From: Antitrichia curtipendula
Taxonomy: Eukaryota > Streptophyta > Bryopsida > Hypnales > Leucodontaceae
Direction of reading: 5' to 3'
Length of the DNA stretch: 64,000 bases
Assembly: GCA_951230915.1 (NCBI GenBank)
Contig: OX579633.1
Location: forward strand, 27,438,574-27,502,573
The stretch's first letter is position 1; each line of letters opens with the position of its first letter. Shown piece by piece: positions 22,301 to 33,684 of this stretch. The notes beneath the pieces are model-generated. The model was not told the DNA's origin. It did no database searches and worked only from the letters and a program-made list of their open reading frames with translations. Both the position numbers and the translations under genes were made by a program.

Positions 22301-24041
22301 TGGCGGGCCAAAGCTTGGCACCTTTGCTTACAATGTCATAATTGATGCGTATGGCAAAGGTAAATTTATCGATCTGATGGAATCCACATTTGAGGTCATG
22401 CAATCCACTGGGTACCGCCCCGACGTGATTACCTACAGGTAACTCTGTCACAGCTTTTTCGTTTCAGGCTAATCAGCAATTGTCTGCAGCCTCTAGTTGA
22501 CCATCTGAAGGGAGGCGTCACGTGCTATTGATGTTATATCTGTTTGCAGTGCTTTAATCAACGCTTATGGGAAGGCAGAGCTATTGGAGAGGATGGATTC
22601 TACGTACGTGATGATGCGCGTGAAGGGAATTTCCCCCAACGAACATACTTACAGTGCGTTAATTGACGGTTATGGAAAGCTAGGAATGGTGGAAAGAGCT
22701 GAAGCTATATTAAACGAGATGATCAAGGCCGGGACTAAGATGAATGTGATTGCTTACACGTCCATTATCAATGCGTACGGCAGCGCGAAAAGGTTTCTGG
22801 TAGGTCGACTATTTCAACAAAAAAAAAGTAGTGATTTTCTGCAGTGTGGTGGAGCTATCCTGAGCACCTTATTGATCACTAATTAGTGACGTTATGCACG
22901 GTTATCTCAGGACATGGCAGCGAGGTTCTTTGCTTTAAAGGGAACCGGAACAGAGCCAAGTTGCGAAACCATTGGTGTTCTGCTTACTGCTTTGTGCTCT
23001 TGCCGCTTGCATGAGGAAGTATCAGCACTGTTGGATTGTATCCAGAAATGTAAGAGGTTTGGAGTAATTGCATGGCTACTGAAGGAAAAAAGAGAGATCC
23101 TGGGTAATAGACATTTATGGGTTGAAGCCACGGTTCTGTTTGATGCGTTGCAGTCCGAAGGGACTGCATCGCGACTTGTTTTATATGATTCGTTGGTTGA
23201 AGCACTTTGGTGTTTTGGATGGAGAGGTCGTGCCTGGAAAGTGCTCATGGCTGGACGCGAACGAGGCGTGTTTCCTCAAGCAAGAGTAGTGGCAGACGAG
23301 GAGCTCTTGCTAGACCTGCATCTTCTCTCTGTAAACGTGGCTCAAGTGATGCTCGTTTCTTGGCTTTCGGAAATGGAATCCACGTGCATCAAAGAAGATA
23401 CTCCCTATGAACAGGTGCGTCTTCTGGTCCTGACTGACTCCAAGTCGTCACGTGCTTCGATCTTGCGTCCAAGGGTCATTATTCCTAATTCTTCTTTCCT
23501 ACACTCAGAGGTTGGCTAATAGAAACCCTCAAGGTATATGATTGTCTGTACACTTAGAATCTTCTTGCGGTGCTCTCATTTTATTTTCCGAGCTAATTTC
23601 ATTAAGACCACTCAGATTGTATGTCAAATTCATGTATGGTATTTCTCTATTTTTTTCTCAATACATGTGAAGCCCTTTGGGTGTCTAGGTGTCTGCTTGG
23701 TCTCTTCCTTATCTACTCGAGCAAAGTAAAATTTTCCTTTATTTGAAAGCTCGCCATCTAGAAGCATGAATGACTGTAGATGCGTTTTCGTGCAGGTTAC
23801 TGTGATAACAGGGTGGGGAAGGCGGAGTAAAATAGAGGGCGATTCACCTTTGAAGGCCGCTGTTACTGCGAGGCTGGCATCTATGAACAGTCCATTTAGG
23901 ATTCCTCGGGAGAATGCAGGACGTTTTGTAGCACCTGTCAATCAGGTCTGCCGATGGTTATCAACTGAGCGATTGAGTAGTCATCTTTCCCTAGAAGATG
24001 TTGACGTCCCTGGTCCGAACCACTTGATTTCGAATGCGTAG
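19342..24041 (+). CDS. PPR-SMR protein (P-class pentatricopeptide repeat with C-terminal SMR domain), eight exons
   Basis: The model joins 19342-19412, 19797-20370, 20680-21429, 21756-21974, 22278-22438, 22550-22799, 22911-23414 and 23796-24041. Every intron is GT-AG, all phases agree, and the total is 2775 bp, 924 aa. Residues ~1-190 form a poorly conserved, basic, Ser/Pro-rich N-terminus consistent with an organelle transit peptide. About 14 PPR motifs of 35 residues follow (for example VTAYSLLIDVYGKRGMLKK and EHTYSALIDGYGKLGMVER), unbroken across splice sites. The C-terminus carries an SMR domain with both signature motifs, LDLH (LDxH) and TGWG (TGxG), then PLKAAVTARL and the usual end near VCRWL. 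PPR-SMR proteins bind organelle transcripts and affect plastid or mitochondrial RNA processing and retrograde signalling. The GWGRRSK form resembles some plant PPR-SMR groups, but I cannot name the orthologue. The ATG is chosen because its exon end joins exactly in phase to the second exon, which has no suitable ATG of its own. Confidence 0.93.
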
Positions 24042-26100
24042 TTGGCTTCGGGCGCAGCCTCGCGTGCCCAAGTGTACGCTATCAGAATGTGCTCATCTTA
24101 TACCCGGAACGAGGTACTTCGATCCTCAGATTTGTCACTTAACGTTATGCCTTGTTCTTTGCCATTTGCAAAGGGGATGCCATGCCTTGTTCTTTGCCAT
24201 TTAAAGCAAGGTTGTAGTTCTGGATGTTTTCGTCCTTATTGGAGTGTTCCTGCTGGCTGATCCCACGGACTTTGTGACCGTATTGTGTCCGAGAATGTGG
24301 CAGTGTCCTTTTCTTCCTAATTGATTGTTGAGAAAATTGCCGTTATGTTTTTTCAATGTCATTTTTCACAAATGATATTTACATTTCTGTGTGAACTTCA
24401 ATTTGCAGGGTCAAACGGACGATGAATACTCGGTATGATCCTTTGTGCTAGAGTGATCTGAATAGGAGTTACTTATCGATCCAGGTAGAGCGTTCTTTCA
24501 TATTCGTATAGATATGGATTGAAGTAAAGCTGAAAGTTGGTGAACACTGTAATATAATTGCTGAACAATTAGTCGGAGACTGGACTGTAGGAGAGAGCAA
24601 CCAGGCAACTCCTGTTTAAATGCTCATGAAAGAAAATCTTTCCGTGTGCACCACGCGGCACTCTGTACTCTCACGCTCTTTGTTTATTATTCACCATTCA
24701 TTGATTTAATTCTTTTCTTCCTGTTCTGTTGTGTCCTTTCAAAGACTTGTCACTACAGGGCCGGAGCTTTACCTTTCAATAATTGCCCATTATCATATCA
24801 CTTATCATGACGCAAGTTTCAAAACTAATTGTTTATTCAATAGTGGTACTACCCTCACTCAACCCTCTACAGTTGCACTGCCTCGGAGGACAATTGAGCT
24901 TCTAAATCCAGTGACGTGTGTCGCAAACTTGACAAGTGGAAGTACTCCAGTCATGTTTACCCCTACTTGTTATATTATAAAGATATACAGGGAATGTGCA
25001 AATTCAGATTCGAGAGGGTTGAGTGTAAGTGCTGCAATCCAGCTTCACCATGCTCCGACGCATTGTTCACAAACAACAAACTAGCTTACAAAGGGTTTTA
25101 AAAACAGCACGAGAGGGAGGACAAATTGGCTTATTCAGGAGTCGTTTACCCAAGACAGCACCTGCAGGGGCACCAGCGTGAAACCTTTCCATGTGCAGTA
25201 AAAGTTAATCATCGCATTTTCTCAGCAAATAACTGCAGTGATAAGGTATTGAAGGGGAAAACCCTCACCAAGAAGCGCCACCGGTGCCTTGAAGACCACC
25301 CTACTTTGACACTTGTCTGAGGAGATTCCGAATATTCCATCATATTGATATTGAAAAGCTGCTGAGATGAGAAGCCTGAAAATACATTTGATGCCTCATG
25401 TGCTCCACCCTAAAAGCGCCGCCGAAGAAATAAATGATACTGCCTACGTGGACTTCAAAGGCATAATCTCGTGCACATCCGCTCTTGCAAGAATGGTGAC
25501 CAAAATTTCGCCGATTCCACTCACTTTTGTGAGACAGGAATTTTTGAGGTTCGTGTCGAGCCTACCTTCGTGATAGACCTAGTATACACTAAACTAGACG
25601 AGAACCCAATTTACAGTACTCAATAAAATACTAAAGGGATTGTTCCTTTTGCGGCTGAATTTCACAAAAGGAAACACCGCTTCTCCATTCGACCGAATCA
25701 TTCTGCTATTGCTTGACCTGACTCACGCAGGGGATTCCACTTGCTTGAACTCTCATTGGACCACAATCATCTTCATTCATCTGACGCATTCTCCATTGAC
25801 CTGCAGAAAAACAAAATGTCAGAGAGAATACTATAAAGAAACAGCTTGATGTGTACTTCATGTAGAAGAAATTCCATGGTCAATTGGTCCCCAGAGCTCT
25901 TTTACTGAAGTCCCTTGAACTCACTAAAATATTGCATTGGAGAACTTTGGGATGAAGACAAAAAAATAAATCTCGCTGACATACGTGTTTGACTTTCGGA
26001 ACTCGTCAGGAGCGCTTTACACTTCGTGGCAAGTAAAAATTCAAAAATTCTGAGCACTCTGAACATAAAATCCCGGAGATTGCTCTCAAATCCGATGAAG
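24042..26100. other. 3' flank of the PPR-SMR gene, no further gene supported
   Basis: It contains a short direct duplication (ATGCCTTGTTCTTTGCCATT near 24147 and 24182). Several open frames of 60-117 codons run between 24.7 and 25.9 kb on the plus strand, but none has a recognisable motif, start context or splice structure. Part may be 3' untranslated sequence. Confidence 0.45.
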
Positions 26101-26945
26101 TTACTGTACTCCTAGAGGGACAAAGCCTAAGAAAATCCTTCTATTAACACTTTCAGCAAACTGACAGACGCCCAATTCATAGAGCATTCAATGCCTATAG
26201 GAGTTTTCAACAAACTGGATGGAGCCCAATTCATGAACCATTAGACTCCTATTGGCATTTTAACAAATTGTTGAAACACAATTCGTCAAGCATAGGAGAC
26301 AAACCCCCCGTCTTGATGACGGCGAGACATAGTCTGTCAAATGAGGGCAATCCAAAAACAGGCTGAAATCCAATTCATAGGGGGGCAAATAATGGGTTTA
26401 GAAAATGCACTGAAGCTTGTCACCTAACCCTCTATTTTAGTTCAAAAATTTCGAAGGAATGTGCAAGGGAATGGTGAGGAACGGTCTAGAGTTCAACAAA
26501 ATCCACTGTTAGAATTCTAGACCTCTGTTCCCTATTCCTTTGCACTTAACAGGGAAGAACGGTCTATTGCAAGGAAAAAGGAATCAAGTACAACAGAATA
26601 GGGCAAACGATCTAGAATTCAACGAAATCTACTGTGAGAATCACAAGCTCAAATAGCAACAAATTAGAAGACCTGCTCCAGTGAGCGTTTTCAAAAAACA
26701 CTGGCAGAAACTCAAATCACGGGGGACAAACGAATGGGAAGCAAAGAAGATTCCATCGAGAATGCACGAAACCTTGTCACCTAACCCTCCATTTTTGGTG
26801 CCACAAATTATGGAAACAAGAAGCTTGCCACCTAACCCTCCACATTCTTAAAACTCAAAATATTAGGACTGAAAGCAAGGGAGTAGGCCAAAAAAAGGTT
26901 TAGAATTCAACACCATTGACTGTGAAATTAAGACTGCAAGCTCAC
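26101..26945 (-). repeat. Degenerate tandem repeats downstream of the secreted-protein exon
   Basis: Recurrent words: CTTGTCACCTAACCCTC near 26417 and 26773, with CTTGCCACCTAACCCTC at 26823; a GAATTCAAC(A/G)-type word near 26490, 26610 and 26910; and a ~60-bp unit with CCAATTCAT between 26150 and 26290. The last copy overlaps the end of the exon at 26946. It may be the intron or 3' region of that gene. Confidence 0.5.
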
Positions 26946-27361
26946 CATAGCAACAAATCCGACGCCCTCTCCACCTGCAGCTGCTGGTGGAAGTTGACGT
27001 ACTGGTGGTGCGGCGTCTCATCCAAGGCGAAGAACAGGAACGTGTCATTGATGTCCACGGACACGCTGTGGCCGGAGCTCGTCGAGCCGAGCGGCAGCAG
27101 CTTGTCAAGAGTAGCAGACGCGTGCTCGCCGTCCTTGAGCGTCACCAGGCACGCCTGATCGCTGCGAGAGAGGGGAATGGAGAATGTGCCGCCAGCTTCC
27201 AAATGCTTCGCTGGGTGATCCGCGCAGCTGATCGTCGCCTGCATCCCGGAGTAGTTGAAAAAATCCAACGTGGGACTCGATTCATGAGGTGGCAAGATCG
27301 CTGCCACTCTCAGGATCGACAAACACAGAAAAAGTAGTCTGGTCATGGACCGATGCATCAT
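26946..27361 (-). CDS. Predicted secreted protein of unknown family (first exon)
   Basis: The ATG at 27361 opens 138 codons: MMHRSMTRLLFLCLSILRVA is a clear signal peptide (basic start, hydrophobic core), then LPPHESSPTLDFFNYSG, a CADHPAKHLEAGGTFSIPL block with one Cys and another Cys at QACLVTL, and DTFLFFALDETPHHQY near the end. At 26946 there is an excellent donor (CTATG|GTGAGC). If it is not used, the frame stops three bases later. The composition is clearly more GC-rich than the flanks, which supports coding. The acceptor and second exon could not be found. I do not recognise the family. A small apoplastic or wall protein is possible, but no function is claimed. Confidence 0.5.
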
Positions 27362-27419
27362 GGCTCGCAAATTGGCCTAATGGGAAGCTCCACAGACGGA
27401 TTGCGAGTGATATAGGAAG

Positions 27420-27945
27420 CTTGGGTTCTAAGCAGACAAGCAAGTAACCCTCGACAATAAGGAAGAAGGTGGGTTGGAAACAACACGCACTGGCAGATGG
27501 AGTTCTTGATCAATGGCGAGAAGATTAAACTCTGAGAACCTCCGCTTCTAACAGAGAAATAAGCAACCGTTCTATCGACAATTTCAGGAGGAACTGGGTT
27601 GAAACAACTCGTACTACCAGATTAAGCCCTTGAGCAATGGAGACGATAAGAATCAACTCAAAGAAGCTCGGGTTCTAACAGGGTAGTAAATAACGGAACC
27701 CTTAATTTGCAGAAGGTGTGCTTGAAAGGAACACGCACAGGCAGATTGAGCTCTTGATCAATGGAGACAAGATTTGACTCTGAGAAGCGCGGTTTCTAAC
27801 AGGGAAGTGAGCGACGTAACCCTTAATCTGCAGAAGGTGGGCTTGAAAGGAGCACGCACTAACAGATTGAGCTCTTGATCAATGGCGAGAAGATGAAGCT
27901 TTGAGAATCGCGGTTCCTACCAGCAGCGTAAGTAAACCTTTAGAG
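27420..27945 (-). repeat. ~122-bp tandem array upstream of the secreted-protein gene
   Basis: There are about four copies. The marker CTTGATCAATGG (or CTTGAGCAATGG) occurs at 27505, 27629, 27753 and 27874, a spacing of 121-124. Each unit also has a TTCTAACAG(A/G)G-like word and ACACGCAC or ACTCGTAC. The array begins about 60 bp upstream of the ATG of the minus-strand gene, so it occupies its promoter or 5' leader. Confidence 0.85.
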
Positions 27946-28990
27946 GCTCCACGGCGGGACGAGCGAGGGAAGAAACGACGCCGTTTGAGTTCACCATGCC
28001 TGTCGCTCCAAATTTCAAAACAGACGGCTCAATCTCAACGTAACAATTACAAAAGATGTCAAGACCCAATCGCCCAAACCGTTACGCAGCAGTAACGCGA
28101 TTGCACTTGAAAACAAGAACCCAACAAAACTACGGTTCGAAGCACGTAACAACACGAATTCCTGCAGTCGCGAAAGCACAACGGACACAGTCAGCTAGGG
28201 CATACAAAACTGAACAAAGCTTCTCTCCAGGGATGAAGTCCAACTAATCTCCCCCGCTCCCTCCACCTCTACAACACTCGCCCACACTCGCCAATCCTCG
28301 CCAACACTCCGCCCTAAAATCCAAACAACAGCTATTAACTTATCACCCCATACTCCACCAGAACCCCACAAACGCAACAACCTACGCACCACCCCAATAT
28401 AGTAGCCACCACCAAAGCAGGAGCACAAACCTGGAATGCTGGCACGTTCTCACAAACCCAGCATGCTCAAACTCCAGGACCCAGCAGTGTGTACCAAATT
28501 TTCCACGTCTGGGGCGCGGCTGCAAGGAAGAGTTGAAAGGCACTTGCGGTGATTGGGGAGTCGTGATTGCAACTGTAGGTAGCGACGAGTACTGCTCACC
28601 ATGACGACGACGACAGAGCTAATGCCGACATAAGAAGCAGTGCGGGAGCTGGGGCGGCTATGGCGCTTGCTCCAATGCATAAAACTTAGAAAACTTAGAG
28701 AACAGTCGTGAGCTTTGATGTGAAATGCATTGGAAAAGCAGGGAAGGAAGCGATTGTGGCCGTTTCTCGATCAGAGACGACGACGACGTGATCGGAAGCA
28801 GGGTCGAGTCTGACGATGACGACGAAGACGACGACGCGTCTGCAGCTGCAAGGGCAGGGGCGACGCAGCTGCTGCAGCTCCGGTCAGGTTTTTTTATTTT
28901 CATTTTTTCAATGCGGGGGTGGCTCAAAAGTTTAGTTGAGGCTTTCCATTGTTTCAAATTTTTTTTAAATATTTTTGTTAGGTAAGGAAA
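27946..28990. other. GC-rich island without a defined gene
   Basis: This is more GC-rich than its surroundings. On the minus strand, 28682-28450 reads an ATG-started, Arg/Ser-rich frame (MHWSKRHSRPSSRTASYVG) like a targeting peptide, with a GTGAGC donor after an ATG codon near 28600, but no following exon is found. On the plus strand, a (GAC)n-like stretch (28770-28840) encodes an Asp run that is probably just the triplet repeat. It could be the first exon of a lost or unseen gene. Confidence 0.35.
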
Positions 28991-31033
28991 TAGGACCTAA
29001 ATCTGATGTAGCTACATCTATATTCTTGCATAAAATTGATAGGTTAAATATTTATGAATGCCTAGGCTCATTTTTGGTTACACCTATTTTGAGCTCTTTG
29101 AAAAATTCATAGTTTACATTCATTAGTACGCCTTGCGTCGGTGCCACGTTATTAAAAAATTAATAATTCAAACGTTTTTAATTCATAAAATCCTCAAAAT
29201 TCAATATTTTTTAAGTTTTGAGCCCTGAAACAAAGTTTGTGGACCACTCCTCTTTGAAGGCTTTTTGACAATACCATGAACATGACCGAGGACGCATGAT
29301 TCATGAGATCTCATTGTAACAAACAAACAAAACAAATGGCCTAATTTAATGTATAAAATACTTTGTCCAAAGAATATATATGCATAAAAAGAGAATCCTT
29401 GGATACCTATTTGAGTTCAAGGAAGATTCAATAAAAAAATAAAGCATCATCTTGCACTTCAAATGCAAATATATCTTAAAATCTATAGAGTCTAGAAAAA
29501 AATATATATCTAGAGAGTATTTTCACCCAATTCACTAGACATGTCAATTTCAATTGGATTTTGATGGAACAATGGCTTAGATCTTTAGAAGTGTATTGTA
29601 CAAAGACCAATAATGGTCAATTGTTGATTTAAATGCATTCATGGGAAATTACTTTCGTCAGTACTCTAACAATATAATGTTTGGTGATTTTCAACAAAAT
29701 TGACATAAATTTTGCCTCAATATTCACATGTAACAAATGTTTTGTTAAAATGGCGGTATTCATACGACATTTTTCCATTCAATTTGTATGAGAGGTATAG
29801 AATTTAGACCATGGAACATGAACTCTAGTAACAGTATACCGCACACTTTAAACCTTAAAATGTCAAGTTTGTGGAATACTACTATTTTAACAAAAATATA
29901 TGTTATTTTTCTCCTTCATTTTTAGTAAGCTTGAAGCTAGATTAAAATATATTTATAAAAATCCAACAATACTAAACTAAAAAATGAATGGATACATACT
30001 TCATTCTGTTTAGTGTGGCTTCTTAAATATTGCTATCCCTACAAACATAGGGCCATACTAAATAGATCTTTTATCATCAATTACTATAGATTGTACTTCA
30101 TCCCAAATTTGAAAACCCATAAATTGCAAACACTATAAATAATAAAGTAGTAAAGACTATATTATACTAATAATTGTAATATTATTAAAAATAAAAATAG
30201 AAATAGCAAACACGTTCATTATAAACACTATAAATGACAAAGACTACACTACGGAGTACAAACAATTGTAACACTATTCAAAGTAAAAAAAAAATACTTA
30301 ATCATTGAATATTATAGATTTATGTGTGCAATCCTAAACAAAATTATTTCAAATATTATAACGATATCTATTTAGTGAAGAATGTAGTTCCAACATTTAG
30401 AATGATTAATTTGCCCCATTGGCATTGTTGAATTCTTTAAATTTCACACAAAGACAAATGTAAGAAATAGGGCAAACGATTGAAATTATTTAATTTGACA
30501 AAGTATAAATGTGTTTGTTATGAATTTTTGAAGTGTGCTGCCCAATTGGCCCAAAAAAGTCTCTATACTATCCTAGAATCAACAAAAAATACATCCATAA
30601 GAATCATGTTACTCACGTAGTAAAGCAATCACAATATTTTCTTTATGGCCACAACATAAAGACCTCAATCAAAGTCCTCTAATCCTATCCTAAACATTCT
30701 CTTGGTAATGGAGGATAATCACTACTCAATACTACATTAATCGTGGCTACTAGCTCAAATTTGAGAATGGCACATCTTTAGCAAAATTTCAGTTTAGAAT
30801 GGATAATAATTCAATGCCGCTTCTCTTTCTTTGTCAGCATCATCACTAAGTTATACATTATTCATGCTCTTATGAGGTGGTAGACTACCCACATTCAAAG
30901 ACATGCCACAATATGTTGCACTCTTTTTCTTTTGTTCTTGACAAACCAGAATCAGCCAACCACCTTGACTTTCAAATTCTTCACAACAGTTTGGCCCAAT
31001 ATTTCCACGTCTAATCTAATCAAGTTACATTAA
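28991..31033. other. Gene-free AT-rich region
   Basis: I see only low-complexity, very AT-rich sequence with no sustained frame or clear element ends. Confidence 0.5.
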
Positions 31034-31035
31034 TA

Positions 31036-31592
31036 CTCTCTCCATTCCAAAATAAATCCAAGGTTTCCTAAAAATGGCTAGATTAGGGCGTGAATAGCTC
31101 CTATTTTCAAATGATTGCATAGTTACTATAGCTTCTTCTTAACCTCACTAGGAGTGAAAGAATGGAAGTCAATAATGAAGTGATGCATGTTGAAAATAGG
31201 CGGTGAAATTGATAAATTTTTGTCCTTTTTTGGAATTGTTTTAGTGGTATTAATTTTTATCTTTCTTCAAGCAACGTTGATGCAATGATGTCCATTGACA
31301 TCCTCTATATTCAATTCCAACAATGTCATATGATTTAAGTTTAGAAAATTCTCAACAAGAGATTTGTTGATAGAAGTTTCTATATAATTTGTGGGGTTTG
31401 ATTAGTTAGAAGTTGCATTTTCAATTCCCTCTGCAAGGATCAAATTGCTATATAGTCTATTGCATATTCTTTTCTTTCAGGGTGTTCAAACTAACTCCAA
31501 TTGTTGTCTATGAAGATGTGGACAACCAATTTCGAATTTAATTTGAGACAAGTATATTTGGAAACCCTGAATTTATTTCAAGACGGAAAGAG
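31036..31592. mobile_element. Stowaway-like MITE (Tc1/mariner), diverged copy
   Basis: Termini CTCTCTCCATTCCAAAATAA and, inverted at the right end, CTCTTTCCGTCTTGAAATAA are flanked by TA (31034-31035 and 31593-31594). The inverted match continues through the GGTTTCC block. The CTCCCTCCGTYCCAAAAT consensus with TA duplication is the known Stowaway signature in plants. At 557 bp it is long for the family and has no ORF. Confidence 0.75.
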
Positions 31593-31596
31593 TAAG

Positions 31597-32004
31597 GTAG
31601 GAGGCTCAAAAATGGTACATTGAAAGGGTGGTCCGCCTTTATTGTGTATTTCATTGGATGGAAATAATTTTAGCTCATTTTTCAGATAAAAAGAAATAGA
31701 TGAAGAATTTAACCCCAATGCTTTCGTATTTTTTCAAGCATTTTTTAATTACTTATGAATTTTCAAACAAGTTGGGTCATAGGTCCCTATTTATGACCCA
31801 AAGTCTTTTATAAATGGTTCACTTGCAATTCTAAAGAAAGATGGGGGCAAGCAAAGCAAATGATTGACTCTTGCAATTGACAATGCTTTTTTTCTTGATT
31901 CATTCAATGACTATACATGTCAATTCCAGAACCAACTCGTGTTCATTTCACAACCATTTATAGGGTCCATTCTTTATGCCCTTTCCATTTTTAGAGCCTC
32001 CTAC
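31597..32004. mobile_element. MITE-like element with GTAGGAGGCTC termini
   Basis: Left end GTAGGAGGCTCAAAAATGG. The right end, inverted, is GTAGGAGGCTCTAAAAATGG. Both arms then share a GAAAGGG(T/C) word and GG(T/A)CC. The interior contains ATTACTTATGAATTTTCAAA, also found at 39420-39450. Similar ends occur at 48322 (inverted GTAGGATGCTCTAAAA) and 39190, defining a dispersed family. It abuts the Stowaway element almost directly. Confidence 0.6.
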
Positions 32005-32285
32005 CTTATAAGACTTCCAATCTCTTTGTACGATTCTCTTCTCATGGAGGTATTTAAAGCATTCCGTCTTCCAATTCTAGGAGAATCAAGTCCAATGGCT
32101 TCTCGAATGTTGAAAGGACGACCGAAGTGCGCAGTGAGGGCACTCAAGCTCCTTCCGTCCGTCCGTTTCGTTCCGACTTCCATCCGTTTTCTATTCCGTC
32201 CAGTTGCTGCCGGTCGGACGTCGCTTCAGATCGTCGTTGGGTCAGTCAGTCAGTTCCGTTGAATGTTCCGGCGTCCACTGATGCT

Positions 32286-32455
32286 CTAAATTTAGCCGTT
32301 TGGATTTTTATTTCGTGTCAGAGCTGCGTCAGGAGGCGATTTTTCTGTCGTGGTTCTGCTGGGGACTTGGACGTTGAACTCCAAGCAGCTTCCGTTTCCC
32401 CAAACGGGGCTAAATTTACCAGCACGTCTGGATCAATACACACGGCTAAATTTAG
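32286..32455. mobile_element. Short MITE-like inverted repeat
   Basis: Perfect 14-bp inverted ends CTAAATTTAGCCGT (32286-32299) and ACGGCTAAATTTAG (32442-32455) enclose 142 bp. The flanking sequence from 32120 is GC-richer and contains GTCAGTCAGTCAG-type and CCGTCCGTCCG-type short repeats. Plus-strand frames through here (up to ~130 codons) appear to be incidental. Confidence 0.5.
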
Positions 32456-32488
32456 GAATTCAGGGGCACTTCACACTATGGTGACAGG

Positions 32489-32698
32489 TTGAGAGGGGCC
32501 GGGGTGGATTGACCCCCTCGCTGGACCTTGTTTTTTGCACATGATTTTTTTTGCAAATTTGAAATTCACATTTGCGTTCAAAGACCCCAAATTCATTACA
32601 TATAGTCAAGAATATACCCTGGAACGGACCAAAATAGGGGGCTTTTTTTTTACATGCAAGGCCGAGCGAGGGGGTCAATCCACCCCGATCTTGAGAGG
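32489..32698. mobile_element. MITE with 8-bp target duplication, copy 1
   Basis: The body is 32497-32690 (194 bp). A 22-bp perfect inverted repeat begins GGGGTGGATTGACCCC near each end. It is flanked by direct TTGAGAGG (32489-32496 and 32691-32698). An 8-bp duplication fits hAT; Mutator-like elements (8-11 bp) are an alternative. The interior has GACCCCAAATT and an AAAATAGGGGGCTTTTTTTT block, both shared with the copy at 41158-41391. Confidence 0.8.
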
Positions 32699-32984
32699 CC
32701 GTCGATCTCACTGATGTTTTTACCATGAATATTGTACTTTATTAGTAGCTTAAGCACTCAAGTGCCTAATATTTAATTAAAAGTTCAAAAATAAAAGGAT
32801 AAAAGGTTATCTATTCATAAAATGCCTAGAATATTGAGAGAAGATTTCCGTAAATGGCCAACACATGTCCCCAAAGAAGGATACTATGATTCGTGCTCAA
32901 TCAATTTCAATTTTTAAATATTAGGGAAGACCAAGGAATAATTATTTTTTTAAGTTAAACATATTTTTTTATAAATAAATTATA

Positions 32985-33622
32985 CTCCCTCCGTCCCAAA
33001 ATGATCTTCTGGTTGGCCTTAGTTTCTTGTCCCAAAATGATTTTCCTACTGCGACTAGGACAAATAACCCACGAAATGAATTCCCCCGTCATGGACAATT
33101 TTGGTGGATACTGTTGGTAATAATGGCCATCATGACAACAAGGTTTCACTAGGCCCAAAGAATAACTTAATATGGAATATTGTATTGAGAGGAAGCTCCA
33201 CGGCACCTTCAACAGGGAGGTATTAGAGGTGGCGGTTGCACTTACTTGGAAATACCTTTACGGTTCCTTTGCAATGAAATTCCGTATGTGGGACCAGAGT
33301 AATGATGTGGGACATGCTGTGGGACTCCAATGTGGATAGTTTCAACGCGGGAATCTTAAGAATGCTACAGCGGGAAGAGACTCACAAAACACGAAAATGA
33401 CAGAACCATTGCCTAGCGGTGCTCAAGAAAAAAGCCCCCAAAATCCAATTTTGAAGTGCTTCAAAATCATACTTCTAAATTTTTTTTGAAACTCAAATTT
33501 TCAAAACAATAGGAGTAATTTGACTTCTACATAAAACTCCAATTTTTTTGGGAAAAAAATTATTTTTCTCCTCAATCCGGAACATTTTGTCTAATAGGAA
33601 GATCATTTTGGGACGGAGGGAG
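32985..33622. mobile_element. Stowaway-like MITE (Tc1/mariner), well-preserved ends
   Basis: Left end CTCCCTCCGTCCCAAAATGA. The right end is its inverted copy, with the match continuing through GATCTTC. It is flanked by TA (32983-32984 and 33623-33624). This is the textbook Stowaway terminus. The 638-bp interior is larger than usual and has no coding potential that I recognise. Confidence 0.85.
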
Positions 33623-33631
33623 TAATAAATT

Positions 33632-33640
<9 letters not shown>

Positions 33641-33681
<41 letters not shown>
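33641..33681. repeat. (AT)n microsatellite
   Basis: About 41 bases of uninterrupted AT dinucleotide, right after the Stowaway element. Confidence 0.95.

Positions 33682-33684
<3 letters not shown>

Noticed and set aside
28725..28985. Plus-strand Asp-rich protein
   Set aside because: The Asp run comes from a GAC-type triplet repeat; the rest of the frame enters low-complexity AT-rich DNA with no motif.
31864..32492. Plus-strand frames of 121-132 codons
   Set aside because: They cross the ends of two MITE-like elements (32004 and 32286-32455) and have no recognisable domain.
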